DNA from: Ornithodoros turicata | Taxonomy: Eukaryota; Arthropoda; Arachnida; Ixodida; Argasidae | Reading direction: 5' to 3' | Assembly: GCF_037126465.1 (NCBI RefSeq) | Contig: NC_088201.1 | Coordinates: 82,674,273-82,738,272, forward strand | DNA length: 64,000 nt | In this document: one piece after another, positions 22,951-39,201 of the stretch | Layout: each line of letters starts with the position of its first letter | Numbering within the stretch: the stretch's first letter is position 1 | Translations under genes and position numbers: made by a program | The notes under the pieces: generated by a model | Told to the model about the DNA's origin: nothing | Databases searched by the model: none | Seen by the model: the letters and a program-made list of their open reading frames with translations, nothing else

Positions 22951-24290
22951 CAACCTAGATTCCGTGTTGTGCTCGAAGTTCATTAACACACTTAATAAGA
23001 AACATGATAACGAAGAAATTATTAGTGTTGCAATAATAGTGATCGCGACTCAGACTTGTAATAAAACTTGTAATTCGATTGTAATTGTATTGATTATTAA
23101 CTAAGTGTAGTGTCCTTTGTTATAGATTTTATTTCCTCTTGTGTTCGTGTCGACCCTCTATGTATCCCATGGTCTTCCAGGTTCTCTGTTGTGCACAATT
23201 AATTACTTACATCTATCGGCACTTGTAACTGAAATTAAAACTCCACTATTGCAATGATGGTGGTCACATATGGGAATCTTAGACTTTTTATAATAAAACT
23301 TGTAATTTTGATTGTAATCATATTGATTAAGACTATCTTCTTTGATTAAATGTGGTGTCCGTTTCTCGTTTGGATATAGTATTGTTTCGCTATTATTTCC
23401 CTACATGTAACTGTTGTTTGCGTGTTGAAGGATACGTCGGTTTGGTTCTCTATTAGATCTAGCTATTGATGTGTTGTGTTGATTCGAATTATTTCGTTAT
23501 GTCTGCGCTATCACTTCATAAGAAACTTGTTAATTAAATTTGTGTCATGTTGGAATAAGGCATATTCAACTTAGCTTCCCTACTGTGCTTGAAATTACTT
23601 ACGTCTAAAAGAACTTGTAATTGACATTAAAACTCCACTATTACAATGATAGTGCTCACATATAGGAATATTAGACTTTTTATAATAAAACTTTTTTGAT
23701 TAATGATAAAATAATTTTGATTGTAATCGTATTGATTAAGAATACCTTCTTTGATTAAATGTTTTATTCCATTTTAATTGTGATTCATTGAAGATTTGTG
23801 TGTATGATTATCATTAATAAAAAATGCTGTGTTTGATTCTTTCTGTGTGATACCTTGTCAATGCTATTGCATCACACCTGTAACAAGTAAGTATATTCTT
23901 TATTATGTGTATTGTATTGTATTGTGTTTCTTCTGTTTCAGGTTTTTTGGCTGGGTTTTTCTCCTTCACACAGAGTCACAACGTAATACCCGGCACTATT
24001 GGCTTAATAAATATATTTTCACTTGTACTTTTATGTATGGCTATCCTTTGCACATCTATACTTGCATGTAAACCACCCACCACACACCTGTTGTAGCGGA
24101 AAAAAATTGTGAGTGGAGTCGGCCCAGGCTGAAAAATGCGCGAGGGTAAGCGCACGCGCAGCCCTCCGCCCACCGGTAAGCGCACGGGTATCCCTCCGCC
24201 ATGCGCCAGCCCCCGCGCGCGAGAAAAAATTCGCGAGTGAAGTCGGCCCAGACGCGACGGTGGCGCAGCCCTAGCGGAGGTGCCGGCGTT
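22950..24290. repeat. Second copy of the AT-rich / GGCCCAGG repeat, with internal duplication
   Basis: Matches 11560-13260. A segment of about 140 bp (attaaaactccactatt ... ctttgattaaatg) occurs at about 23238-23365 and 23630-23770, with a weaker version near 23050-23110, so the block is partly tandem. The end 24088-24260 has the gtcggcccag units and GC-rich inserts, followed by a gacgcgacggtggcgcag phrase like a SINE head. No genes. Confidence 0.6.
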
Positions 24291-26100
24291 TCTCAACTAT
24301 CTTATGCTACTAACAACCAATCAGCTGGGCTTCTCTAGAACGTAACTGGTAGCTGTTGTTGCCAGCTGACTTTTGTGTTGAGAATGCGCTGTGAATAATT
24401 GAAAATTAATTTTCTCGATAACAAAGCCGACTTTTTGCGGCACAATTTGTAGGCTTACATTTCAAGCTACGGGTAATCGAACGGTGATATCTCCGAAAGC
24501 GAGTTGCCGCATGCTACTATCCCTTTAAAGTACACAATTATTTAATCACGCGCAGTTAAAATCGCCTCCGGACCTTTTTTCTGCGTTCCTCCTTTCTCCC
24601 TCGTTCCTCCTCTCCCTTCTTGACTACTAGACGCGTGTTCCCGGTGCCTCCTTACGTTGAGCTTGCACAAGGATCGAACAAAGTGGCATCTGACAATCAT
24701 TAGCGTTCCGTTTAGGAGAACGTCCACATTTTAGAGATTTCCATTTTCATCCAAGTGCATATAACGTTGTAGGTGTAGGGCAATGTCCAACACTGAAGTC
24801 CCCATGATTTACTTAGAGCAATCGTTCGACCAACATTTCATTTTTGCATAAAACCACAGAAAAACAATACGTACGATCAGCCGGAGATGACAGCTATGCT
24901 CTAAAATCTGTACCTGCAATACACCAGATGAAATAAGAGATTCATAAAATACCAGAAGGTTCCCCGAAGGTACACCCTCGAGAACAAGTTCATGGGGTTT
25001 GGGTTGCAACGTGTGTCGTTTTAAGTAGGCTATTTTGGTCTCCGTCAAGCTGAACGATAAGACGGCATAGAGGCAGACAATATGGTGGACGAGATTCGTT
25101 GGAGATGGATGTTGGGTGAACACAGACAAACGAACTGCAAACAGCTCAAACCAGCAAATGACTTAAGACACCACAAAAATTATATACAAGTACATATTGT
25201 GAAAAAAAAAAGTTATGTCCTCTGCAGTTATCTTTTCTCACATGCTACATGGACAACGAGACTTGACGATAGGACAAGCGACCAAACATTGACGTCGAGT
25301 CCCTTCAATCTTCAAAAGATAATCGCCAATGTGTAGTCCTAGCAGTTCCTCTTGGTCTGGTGCACTGTTATACCGTGATACACGTTATTCATTCCGAGCG
25401 ACGACGTGGATCACCATGCATGTAACCGGGAAACTCATATACGCTATTGATTCATTTACACGCTTAACTTCTGTTGCTGGGTCCCGCTGCTTTTACGGCC
25501 ATCTTTCGTGAGATGAAGGTCGTAGGCACATAAAAAACGGGGTTCACATATCTTCCGTGCTTTGCTCTTCTGAAAGGCACAAAGTTACGTTTCACCATAT
25601 CGCCATGGTCTTGTGATAGAAAGCGAATTGTCTGCGCTGTTCAAAGTTCAAACTACTTCTATGTAATTTCACCAAACGATAAACAGAGCGATTACTTGAC
25701 ATGGCATTGGTTAATTAATTATAACGAAATCCTTGGAATTCGAGGGATTTTGCTCCGCTTCCCAGCATGGCTTTCGCCGTGGACTTTCTACCATAACACA
25801 TATATTTTATACCATGCACCACATAGCAGAAGTTCTTCATATCGGAGGGCTAGTATTTTTTTTTTCTTAGACTCGCTTTAGAATTTCTTAGACTTCTCAA
25901 CAGTCTTTGATTGTGCCTCGCATCCAAAACTTGTTTAGAAATTGAGTGCTCTTTCTTAAAAAAGCTGAAGTAAGTTAAATGCAGACTTGTACGTATCTTG
26001 AGTACGTACTCAAAACACGTATTCTTTCCCGGTGTTTTCGTACTCTACTCAATACATTTTGCGACAAGTATTTTATTTTCTGTATTTGCTACTCAGTGCT
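24291..26100. other. Unassigned sequence
   Basis: No element ends, target duplications or recognisable protein matches were seen. A minus-strand frame at 24809-25129 is open for 106 codons but matches no family I know. 25985-26110 is an AT-rich run of agtatt-like words resembling 35950-36050. Confidence 0.4.
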
Positions 26101-26357
26101 CAAAATACTTTCCTTTCTCGTCAAACCGTATCCAGAGAAATAATTCGCCCATTTGCATGTCTGTCCATAGCTCATGGGGGGATTAATGCTGATAGAAAAG
26201 GGGAAAAAAAGAAGAAGGCTCATGCTTTGACTAGCAGGTAGGCAGCTATCATTATCTATAAATAAATTACATTGCCTTCCTAATAATGTGCGGAAATTCG
26301 AATAACTAAAGAATTATAGCAAACAAATGGAAAGCATCAGACTGTATGTACAGCTTC

Positions 26358-26405
26358 GTTGAAAAACTCCTCAAATTATGATCGTATTTTGAGGAGTTTT
26401 TCAAC
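26358..26405. other. Perfect hairpin in the paralogous block
   Basis: gttgaaaaactcctcaaa and its inverse flank a 12-nt loop. The counterpart near 37287-37346 keeps both arms with a longer loop and one mismatch. It could be the end pair of a minimal fold-back insertion. Confidence 0.6.
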
Positions 26406-26799
26406 AAAGCTGCACGCAACTGAACTATTTTACTAGTGTGGAGTTCCTCCACCAGCTCGTCTGCATTTCTGCTATTTTATAGATCATTATTTTTTTGTAC
26501 CTGATCGTACTTGCATCACGGCATAAAGCCACGAAATAATATATTTATTACATATCTACGCATGGTCAACAACATAGTTAATCCGAGTTTCTACGAATCT
26601 GATAAGCACATAGAACATCATTTAATGCGATGCTTGCTGGGAAGCAGTCTACACAGAGAAGCCCTTTTCCGCGTTCACCCGTGAATATTACTTTCTGTGG
26701 CGAACCCGAATACCTCGCAAATCAGTGCAGTTTTCAAGAAACGGTTCCATTAGGGATAAGATTAGGGATTTACTTCTCGCTCACTGAGAAGCCATCGCG

Positions 26800-27219
26800 T
26801 AGGGTGTACCTCCAAATAAAGTAACCAAAATCCCTGTTGCAAAATAAACCACTGTAAATAAATGTTATCTGACTATAAAATGCACAGTCGCGCGCAGGAA
26901 ACTGCCAACAACGAGCTTGGACTAACCTTGGCATCCAAATGGAAACACCGAACTTGGACTAACCTAACCAGCGTGCTGTTTCGTCGTGTCCGCCCTGCTA
27001 AGCCTAACGGCCGCTAAAATTTGGCTTTCGTTCGCTAAAACGACTTGGATGGACATCGAAAATTTACCTCGTGAATTTGAGTGGTTAAATAGTGACGTCG
27101 TATTTTTAAACACCGCATATCGTCTTACGAAGCAATCGAGCATTCTCGTTGATTTTCCTTGTTTCAAGAACATGAATTTTGAGAATCGGGATTTCGCAAC
27201 CGGGAATGTCGATGTCCTC
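26800..27219. mobile_element. 420-bp insertion with an 8-bp target duplication
   Basis: It is flanked by CCATCGCG (26792-26799) and CCATCGTG (27220-27227); paralogous copy 2 has the uninterrupted site near 37720. An 8-bp duplication suggests a hAT-, P- or similar DNA element, but no clear terminal inverted repeat was seen. A plus-strand frame (26986-27228) runs through it; family unknown. Confidence 0.6.
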
Positions 27220-29639
27220 CCATCGTGAATCAAAGGGCTCCTGATATTAATGAGCAGCAACAACAAAACTAGGCGTGGCCGAGTATATCCGATTTTCCGA
27301 ACGCCCTGTCTCATACTTCGATTGGGTACATTGAAAAGCTCGAACGGTAACTAGCATGGGCCTATTATGTTTCGATATATTTTTTTTCTTTTTTTTTTGT
27401 AAGATATGATTATCCGAGAATTTAGTCGAGAGTACTCTATTGTCTCGAAATGCTGTCCTACAGTTCACACTCTTGAATTAGATATATTTTCAGTTGTAGC
27501 GCACGAGGCTACCGTGTTCACACTTCGCACGCGCTCTTTGCAAAGTCACGTTCTGCGCATGCGGAGTGTGCGTCGACTATTCCGTGGCGGGAGAAAAGTG
27601 ATTGCGTACACAGTAGTAAAACTCGCTATTATGACCACAACTACGCTAGGCGACAGTAGCAAAAGCTACTTCACAGCAGAACAGACGGGCTAGAGTATGA
27701 AATATTTTATGTACTGTAATATTTCAGTTGGGAGCTCTCCAGGCACTGACAGCAAATTGCTTCCTGGCGACGCCACTCAAGAGAGCGGTGTTTCGTGGCC
27801 ACCGCGACAGGCATTTCTGCTTCCTCCTGTCAAGCACAGTGACAGCTGGTGGCAAGCAAGAAACTGCTTGACACCAGACGTTGCTAGAATGTGACGGTGC
27901 TATATGGCACTTTAGGACTGCACGCCGGTGATCCCTATAAACCTTGCAGACGAATGTCAAACTACCACCAAAATGCATGCACCAACAACGTTGAGCGAAG
28001 CACATAACCAGGGGAAAGCCAATATCCAGTACATGCGGCATGGAGGTATACTGTTCAAAAAAACGTGTGATTACGTCATTATAGTCCGTCAGAACGACAG
28101 ACGCGAAGCCGTAGGTTGCGGGAACGGACAAGGCGTTCATTTCTGTTTGAACTGGCTTTAACACAACAGTAATAACACGTAGTATGAACATGTGTGTTCG
28201 TTGTACGATCGTCCGTGCGGTCAAACACCACGGAATTGTCCGTCTCTGCATGCGGTGCGAGAGTTGAGGAATTTCCTGCTCCCTCTGCGCCAAGGCACGC
28301 CACTGTCACCAACCATCATCAACTTCTCGTTTTGAAGCTTTTCGAAGTATGGACGCGCGCAAGACGAAGGCGCACTACAAGCTTGAAGTATCACGTTTTG
28401 GCGTGTTTTACAGTGCTCACACAGTAACATTACGCCATGTTGCGTCACAGTTTAGTGTGATATCTGAAGTGTAATTTGCTTTGACAGGCTGTAGGCTGTA
28501 TACTCCCATGTAGCCAAAGGTGGGATAATAAACGTCTAATCGACGTCTAAATTTGGACGACTGACATGTCTGGTAGACGTCTCTCAATAGCCTTAATGTC
28601 TAGGGGAGTTCCTGTAGACTTCCTCTAGCAGAGCTAAGGTTACGCCACCTAAACGTCTCAACTTAGACATCCAACGTCTTGCGCTAGGCCAACTTTATAC
28701 CTTTTATATACCAGACTGAGGCGGCTTCTAGCCCTGTACTAGCCCTTAATTAGCCATTATGTCTAGGATTATACCTTCATTAGCCTTTACTTAGACCACA
28801 CCTAAAAGCTTTTCTGTATGTGTGTACTGCTTCAGGAATGTGTGCTCTGCGTGTAAAAGTGAAGTACAGTAGCTTACACATAAAGCACATTTTGACAAAA
28901 CTTTATTTCAAATAAAGCTATTGAAACACTACAAAGGTGAGCAGCGTATGCACTTTACATTCGCGCAGCATTAACACAAGACAATAATGGTACAGACACT
29001 TATCAAGGGCTAGACAATGACTAGATAGTGATGTCCATAATATCACAACACATATGTTGAAGTTCTAGAAAAAAAAAAGAGATATTAAACTCCAGTTACT
29101 TATGTTCCCTGATGATACATCTTCAACTCCCCCAGGCTGACTCTGTAAGTCCTCAAACGCAAAATACCAAGTTCAAATAATTTACGAACAAATTTCAATA
29201 GATAATGAGCTCCCAAAAAGATGTAGAATGTATACTACCTTTTTGGTAGCATGCCTGCATGCTTAGTGCCCTCCAAGTGACATACAGAAAGCCATTGACC
29301 AGATAGTAATGATATGTTCATAACACCACAGTCCAATATTTGTCAGTTGAACATTGTTATGTTCAACTGACAAACATTCGCCAAATGTAAATTAACCCTA
29401 TGAAAAACCACACCAGGCAATCCTTATGGGTAATTCATTCGCCACATGATCCAAACGTCTTGGTCTCATACCTGCCAACCTGACGAACTCAAAATTTGGG
29501 CGACCGCCCGCAGCACGACCAGGGAGAGGGGGACGCATTAATCTTGTGCATTCGAAATAGTAATGCCAGTGTATTGCAATTCATCTATGTCACTTCGGGA
29601 AATGCCTAGTGGTAGACTGAAGTATTTTTTTGTGTTTTC

Positions 29640-29762
29640 TTTATAAAGAACTGGGGGGGGGGGGGGCATAGGACCTTTGGGTGAAAGAAAGTCACTGAAA
29701 AGGTTAGCCAGCTGTAGGACACGAACCCACATCCTCTGGATTACCAAGGATTATTCCCTGGA
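29640..29762 (-). mobile_element. tRNA-headed SINE fragment (third family)
   Basis: Read on the minus strand, a tRNA-like head with a GGGTTCGTGTCC B-box-like site precedes cagctggctaaccttttcag-gactttctttc, then a C/G homopolymer. It is short, with no target duplication seen. Confidence 0.5.
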
Positions 29763-30927
29763 TCACTTGAGGCTTTGTATGTACTTGTCCGTTCTGTGTG
29801 TTCCAGCCTCAGAACATCAATTCCCATAATGACGTCATTCGACGTAGAATGACCCTGATGTAAACACCAGTCTGCAATTTGCAACCTAAATGCTCTGTGA
29901 CGCCGGAACAGCAAGGTCCAAATTCATTCATTTGCACTGCGCCTCTCGCGCTTTCTTCAAATTACTAGCACTATGAATACAGCCTCAAATCGCACAACGG
30001 TTATTTACATGGCTTTCAGAAGTGTGAGCATTCATCATAGAGATGGGGATCGCTTACAAGAAACCACACGAAACACTAACCAATTACAACACAGACTTCA
30101 TTCAGCACTTACATGTCTTTGGAAGCGTACCCTTGATCATCAACACAAACGCTGTAATCAACAAAGCTTACTCATGAGGCACGTATCCGCAATGTTCGAC
30201 TAACGAATAACAACGACTAAACATTTTCGTCAAGCAGTCAGTTCCTCGGCGATGATGTTCTTCTGTCTTTTCGTAAACTTGGCGACTGGTGATTTCATGT
30301 CCAGTTTGCCTTCCTTGATCCAACGTCGGCGAGAACGAGTTTCATTACCAGCTCGCGACGACTCCATCCATTGCCTGCCGCTTCTACGAACTTAACCTGC
30401 AAGAAAGACCATTTCAAAACACATTGCTAGAAGTGCATGTCAGTGTGATGGAGTCATCAAAATATGTAACATACAGTTTGCACAGAAAGCGGCTAGTAAA
30501 CAGTCTCACCGCATTGCATCTTGCGATCTCCTTACTTACGGTCTTGCCAGCAAGCAGAGCTAAAAGCACAAAAAAGAACGGGAATGCCTGTCACTCACGA
30601 AAGAATATCAGGTACATCATCTACATACCTCGAAAATGGCTGAAATCGAGTAAACGAACCCGGGAATAGCTTCAGATTCGGAAGTAGCATACCGGTCAAC
30701 CGCTAACTTCGACGTTCCACAACCGGCAGATTAAACCGCCGGAGACTCGTTCAAACGCTTTCACGTACATGCAGTACAATGTTGCACAGATTGCAAAAAC
30801 GATAGCTTGCAGTAAGAGTTCAGTATGAAGTCACAACGGCACCTGTACCATGAAGGAATTGCTCACAAACATTTGAAATCGCGCGAACTAGTTTCAACGC
30901 GGTATCAGCGCGAAAAGTGTGTACCCA

Positions 30928-33916
<2,989 letters not shown>

Positions 33917-34639
33917 TACCGACTTGCAAATTCAAAAGGAGAGGGTCACGTGGTGCAGAAGTCACGTGACGCTGGTCGAAAGAGAGGACGAGAGGGTAAA
34001 CCAGAGAGGAGAGGCGCGGATGGCACGGAGCGCTCGGAGTCAGAGAGGAGCCATTGGTGTCACCTTTTTTCCTTCTGTTCTGTCGAAGTTCGGAAGCTCG
34101 CTCGGAAAGTTTGCTGGTTGTGGGCGGCTAATTTGAAAGGCACCCTTGACGTTTGTAATTCCACCTGCAGTGAAGCTACACTATTACTATATCATTGACG
34201 GTATGGTCTTGTGGCCATCTTCAGATGCTGCTAGTGCATCGAAAGCTGTGAATCTGCTCGAGCAACACGCAGCAAATGTGTGATTTGTCTCCTTTCTGCT
34301 ACCTCCTCCTTCTTCAAAAAACTGGATGGTTTCCGGAGCTATATGGTATCCATGGTGGGCACCTGCAGCTCCATTTCTTTTAAACTTCTGCGTAACTGCG
34401 AAGACGTAACTTGAACGTGCGACGCTCTGACAATGAGCGTTACTGTTTCCTTCGGTCTCTCATGTGTGCTTTTGCGCTCACTGTTTGTATTCGAAAAACG
34501 GGACAGCACAAGAACGGCTGACAAGCTAATTATGTTGCGTTTTGCTCCAAATGGTCTCTTTGGTCTCAACTTCTCTTGCAGATACTTCGCTTTGTGGGAA
34601 AACATGCTGTTTTGTGTATGCATGCTACCTGAACCACAA

Positions 34640-34769
34640 TGGGACTTCGATCCTTATTGTGAAGGGGCTCATTATTTCATTCCCCTCATCACCACCAGCA
34701 ATGCGGTAGAGTATCGCCCCTGGCGATGAAACTCCCCATTCATCATCTTTAAGTAAAGTTGTTGTTGTT
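34640..34769 (+). mobile_element. 3' end of an I-like LINE
   Basis: The stretch ggtagagtatcgcccctggcgatgaaactcccc...aaagttgttgttgtt closely matches 43630-43700 and resembles the end of the full LINE at 58120-58188. It is 5'-truncated with no coding part left. Confidence 0.75.
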
Positions 34770-35690
34770 ACCTCAACCACTTGCTTTCTTTAAGAAACGG
34801 TAATGTTTCTTCCACTACATTACGCGTCGCATTTCCGAGCTCCATGATGGAACTGTTTTTTCTGAGGTCCCAAGCGGGGGATGGGGGTGAGGGATGGGGC
34901 AGAGAGGGTTGCAGAAAATCGAGCTCATGCACGTCTCTGGACGAGCTTGTCTGCTAACTCCATCACGCGTGGGATCAGTGCGGTAGTTAGGAGACAGAAA
35001 TAGCCCGACAGAGTAGAACAATTTCAACGTTAATTCTAAATAAGAAATAGTACCCGCATACGAAAGTATCTGAAAGTTCTCCTAGGGCTCTAGAAGAATC
35101 CACCATCCCAACGCTTTGCGGCAAACCCCCTGCAACTATTCCTGACAGGCCCAGGCCGGGTCTCTAGGCTTTGACTGCGTCTCGACGTTGACTGTCACTC
35201 TTTGACTGTGACTACTCCAGTGCCCCAGTGACCACGCATTCCAGTGTGTACTGCTTACAGCCACGGCCAGCGAGCGGAATTACGGACCCCGGGGATGGGT
35301 CATACCCGGGTCCCCCCCTCATGATACCGCCGTGATAACACAGCTCAGTATTTATTCTTTGTATGATTGCGATTGTATGATTACGACACACCTTGGATCC
35401 TGCGGGCCCCTGAAGTGGCCCTTGCCACGGGGCGCCATTCTCGGCTGCCCCACCCTCTCGCCGGCCCTGCCTGCAGCCTCAGCTAACGAATGCGGAGCAG
35501 CAGGTCCACGTAGCTCTCACCAACTTGGCAATCTTTCCACGTATTTTCCCTCTACATATCCCTCCCCCCCCCGCACACGAAAAAAAGAAGAGAATAAAGT
35601 AATCACGACATTGAGAGTCTTTAAGTGTGGTCTACAATTCATATGAGCTGCTGTACGACGCGAAAGGGAATTTTAGCCTGGAACGTCTCG
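34770..35690. other. Unassigned interior of the GTCTA element
   Basis: GC-rich 35150-35560 looks unlike its surroundings and may be a solo LTR or CpG-rich fragment, but I found no duplicated flanks. No gene recognised. Confidence 0.35.
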
Positions 35691-36109
35691 GGGTGTCTCG
35701 TGGACCATTTTTAGTACATGTCTTAACAACATCTAAAACTGTAGAGGTCTAGTAGACTTCCAAATTGAGATATCTACTAAACCTATAACCCCATAGAGGT
35801 CTAGTAGACATCTAGATGCAGACGTTCACTAAACATTTAACCCCATACAGGTCTAGTAGACGTCTACTTTTAGACCTAGCCCTAAAGTCTCAACTTATCC
35901 CTGGGTTAGACGTCTATTATCCCACCATGTGCTACATGGGCTTCTTAGAGTATTAGTATTCTACTCAAATTACTTCACTTAAATTAAATTACTTTTTACG
36001 CGGAGTAGTTAGTATCTTTCTTTAAATACTTTTGCGCAGTATTCTGTACATGTCTGGTTAAATGGTCGTAGTTCTATACCTCCGCCACAGAACGCAGTAC
36101 GTCTCCACT

Positions 36110-37240
36110 GACGTCAGCAATGTGAGTTGTTAACTATTACATCCGGAGTACCTCAAGGCTCAATCTCAGGACATCTTCTGTTCCGTATTTTTAGTAACCA
36201 CACTTCGGCTAATGTGTACAGTAATATTTGCTCTCAGAAAGGCTCTGTTGAAATTGTGGTGTCTTGGACTTCAGCGACGCCGAAACACTGCAACCACGTT
36301 TACCGACCAAAGCAGCATTCTACATTTTCACGCGCTCGATCACTTCTACTTCATTTTCCCCTGTCGCGTGTCCTCCGTCGTCGACTTTCTTCAGCACAAC
36401 AACACTACAGAAATGTAGCTATTTTATTAACAGCACAGCACTACAAGTGGTGCACGAGTTTACGTATCTTGGTGATACGATGACCTCATATCTCCGGTGG
36501 GACAGGCATATATACACATAATAAGCAAAAAAGGAAAAAAGTAAGCCAAATGCTGTGTTACTTGCGGCGTTCGTTGCGTCATTGTACAGGGGAAACTAAA
36601 TTATCTGCTTATGTTACCGTTGCGCGTCCGGTCCTTGAATATGCTGACATCCTCTGGGACACTTACACTATTTCAAATGTAGACTCCCTGGAGAGTATTG
36701 ACAGGGATGCTACCCGGTTTGTATGCACTGCTTATGGCCCAAACACACCGCTTTCCCCGCTATACGCTCGACTGGCAATACCATTGCTTAATGTTCGGAG
36801 AAAAATACATCGGCTAAAGTTCTTCTTTCAGTTAATAACCGGTTGCTTCGAGCTTGATAGCACAAAATATGTTCAGTTAAGCGTTTTATCCGACTATCGA
36901 ATCCGTCACTGTTATCACGTATGTGTTCCGCACTGAAACATTGACGTTCACAAATTTTATTTTAGCCACAGTTGCTTCGCGGCGCTAACACGGAATTTAA
37001 AAAAAATACAAGTTTTATTTTCTTCCTAGGACAGCTGCTGAATGGAATGCACTTCCGACTGACGTTGTTTGTAGCAAAAGTGTCACGAAGTATATAGAAC
37101 TATTGAAAGCAAACGTTATCGAGAAATCATTCGCCCTTTGGCATGTCTGTCCATGGCTCATGCTTTGACTGGCAGGTAGACAGTTATGTGTAAATAAATT
37201 CCATTGCCGGCCTAATTATGTGTGGAAATTCGAATAAATA
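36110..37240 (+). pseudogene. CR1/Jockey-type LINE reverse transcriptase, 3' remnant
   Basis: G-V-P-Q-G-S near 36145 is the RT motif before the active site, but the following region is scrambled. The block at 36550-36936 reads like the C-terminal RT part of these LINEs (V-A-R-P-V-L-E-Y-A-D-I-L-W-D and R-D-A-T-R-F-V). Frames shift several times. The 3' UTR with a cattgccggcctaattatgtg phrase is shared with 26270. A SINE 3' end (gccacagttgcttcgcggcgctaacacgg) is embedded at about 36962-36995. Confidence 0.75.
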
Positions 37241-38117
37241 AATATATCATAGCAAACAAATGGAAATCATCCGACTGTACGTACAACTTTGTTGAAAAAC
37301 TCATCAAATTTTTTCAAACCCATATTTTGAGGAGTTTTTCAACAAAGCTGTACGCAACTCAGGTATTTTACTAGTATGGAGTTCCTCCACCAGCTCGCAT
37401 GCATATCTGCTATTTTTTGGTCCCTGATCATACCTGCCACACTGCATAATGCCATGAATTATAATCATATATATATTACATATCTGAGCAAGGTCAACAG
37501 CATCGTTAATCGAGTTAGTACAAATCTGATGAGAACATAGAAAACCCTGTAATGCGGGGCTTGCTGGGAAACATTCCACAAAGTGGAACAGTTGTCCGCG
37601 TTCATCGGCGAATATTGCTTTCGGTGGCAAAGCCGAATACCTCTCAAAACAGTGCAGTTCTTAACAAACGGTTCCATTAGGACTAAGACGATGCATTTAC
37701 TTCTCGTTCATTGAGAAGCCATCGCGAATCAAAGGGTTCCTGCTGCGAATGAGCTGCAACAACGCAAATATGCGCGGCCGAGTATATCCGATTTTCCGAA
37801 CGCCCCATCTCATACTTCGATTCGGTAAGTTCAAAAGTTCGAACGGTAACTACCATTGGCCTATTATGTTTAGACTTTTTTAAAGGTATCATTATCCGAG
37901 AATTTAGTCGAGAGTACTCTATTGTCTCGAAATGCTGTCCTACAGCTCACACTCTTGTATTAGATATATTTTCAGTTGTAGCGCACGAGGCTACCGTGTT
38001 CACACCTCGCACGGGCTATTCGCAAAGTCAGGTTTTGCGCATGCGGAGTGTGGATCCACCATTTCATGGTGGTTGAAAAGTGATTCAGTACGCAGTTGTA
38101 AAACTTGCTATTATGAC

Positions 38118-38302
38118 TGTTGGTGTACGAATATCCCGCGTCTGGTTAATCACTCATCATCATCAGCATCACTGCCCATTTCGTGGCACGAGTGTTTTTT
38201 CTTCGTCTCAAAATAAAATGATTTAGTTGTCTCATGCCTGGCAAAGAACACGGTCGTTGTCTCGTTTTGTTCTTCGGAAGACTGGTCCACTGCGTACCTC
38301 TA
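38118..38302 (+). repeat. 5' LTR of the copia element
   Basis: Starts with TG and matches 40943-41126 along its length with scattered differences, including the cagcatcac-gcccatttcgtggcacgagtg phrase and the ggtccactgcgtac end. The exact 3' boundary is uncertain by a few bases. Confidence 0.8.
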
Positions 38303-38393
38303 ATAAAGGTTATGGCCCCAGGACGGACTACGAGCAAAAGCAACCTCAACACCTACTAAAAGGTGGGTAGCGTTGACATCTTTCCGCAGCAAG

Positions 38394-38735
38394 ATGAGTG
38401 ACGGGCAAAATGGAACTCCATTTACAGCCCTCGAACGATTGGATTCGAGCAATTACCCTACCTGGAGGTACAGGATGGTGATTTACCTCAAGACGAAAGG
38501 CATCTGGACAGCCATAGAGAATTCTCCTCCAGACGCCGAACCCGAAAGAGCAACCTGGGAGAAGACCGACAGGGATGCGCCCAACGCCATTGTGCAGACA
38601 CTTTCGAGTTCTCAGACGAGCTACGTGATTAACCAAACGACCTCAAAGGGTGCCTGGGACAAGTTGGAGGAAGTGAACAGGGGCAGAGTCCTAGAAAAAA
38701 GGATAAAACTGAAACCAACAAATGGAAACAAATAA
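38394..38735 (+). pseudogene. Copia Gag, N-terminal part
   Basis: From ATG 38394 the product has the L-D-S-S-N-Y-P-T-W-R-Y-R-M segment and the G-I-W-T-A-I segment of copia/UBN2-type Gag proteins, which form the particle shell. A frameshift follows near 38700, after which gag-like sequence continues in other frames to about 38900. No zinc knuckle was seen. Confidence 0.82.
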
Positions 38736-39201
38736 ACATGGAACAAACAAACAAATGCAAAAAGGGCAAAAGTGCGACGGATTACATGCATAGAGTGGAG
38801 TACCTCGGTGAACAGCTGTGATCTCTCGGGGATGCCCTGGACGACGCGGAATTAGCGGCTATTGCGATTCATGGACTACCAATAGCTTATTACGATTATT
38901 ACGATCGAATATTACTTATTCGATATTTGCGCTATTGGTGACGTTACTCCAGACAAGGTGAGGTACGCGCCTATAAGGGAAGAAGAAAATCAAACAGCAA
39001 GGTGCTATCGAATACGCTACATGGAAGGCGAATGCCGAAACGATGAACACGAAAGGTGGTGACGACAAGGAAAATAATGATGTTATTACATGAACTCGGT
39101 CTCGGAAAATACAGCTCTGGTGGATTAAAGCTCAACTGTGATATTCAGTCAGCTATTAAACTCGTGGAGAACCCAGTTCATATCGCCTTGAAGTATCTCT
39201 A

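Larger units (their letters stand above)
26104..28290. repeat. Paralogous block, copy 1
   Basis: Homologous in order to 37115-38117, 41127-41580 and 42743-42910. Shared landmarks: the cattgcc-tcctaat-atgtg-ggaaattcgaata phrase (26270 and 37203), the tttttcaac hairpin (26358 and 37287), the atccgagaatttagtcgagagtactctattg phrase split here for length (27411 and 37893), and the gggagct-gccaggcactgacagcaaattgc region (27731 and 41229). This copy lacks the copia and the TA element but has its own insertion at 26800-27219. No coding function recognised. Confidence 0.85.

Noticed and set aside
35150..35650. Solo LTR or CpG-island promoter
   Set aside because: GC-rich, but no TG...CA ends, flanking duplication or downstream gene could be shown.
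37304..37630. 108-codon minus-strand ORF
   Set aside because: The paralogous copy at 26.4-26.7 kb has stops and frame changes in the same place, so coding is unlikely.
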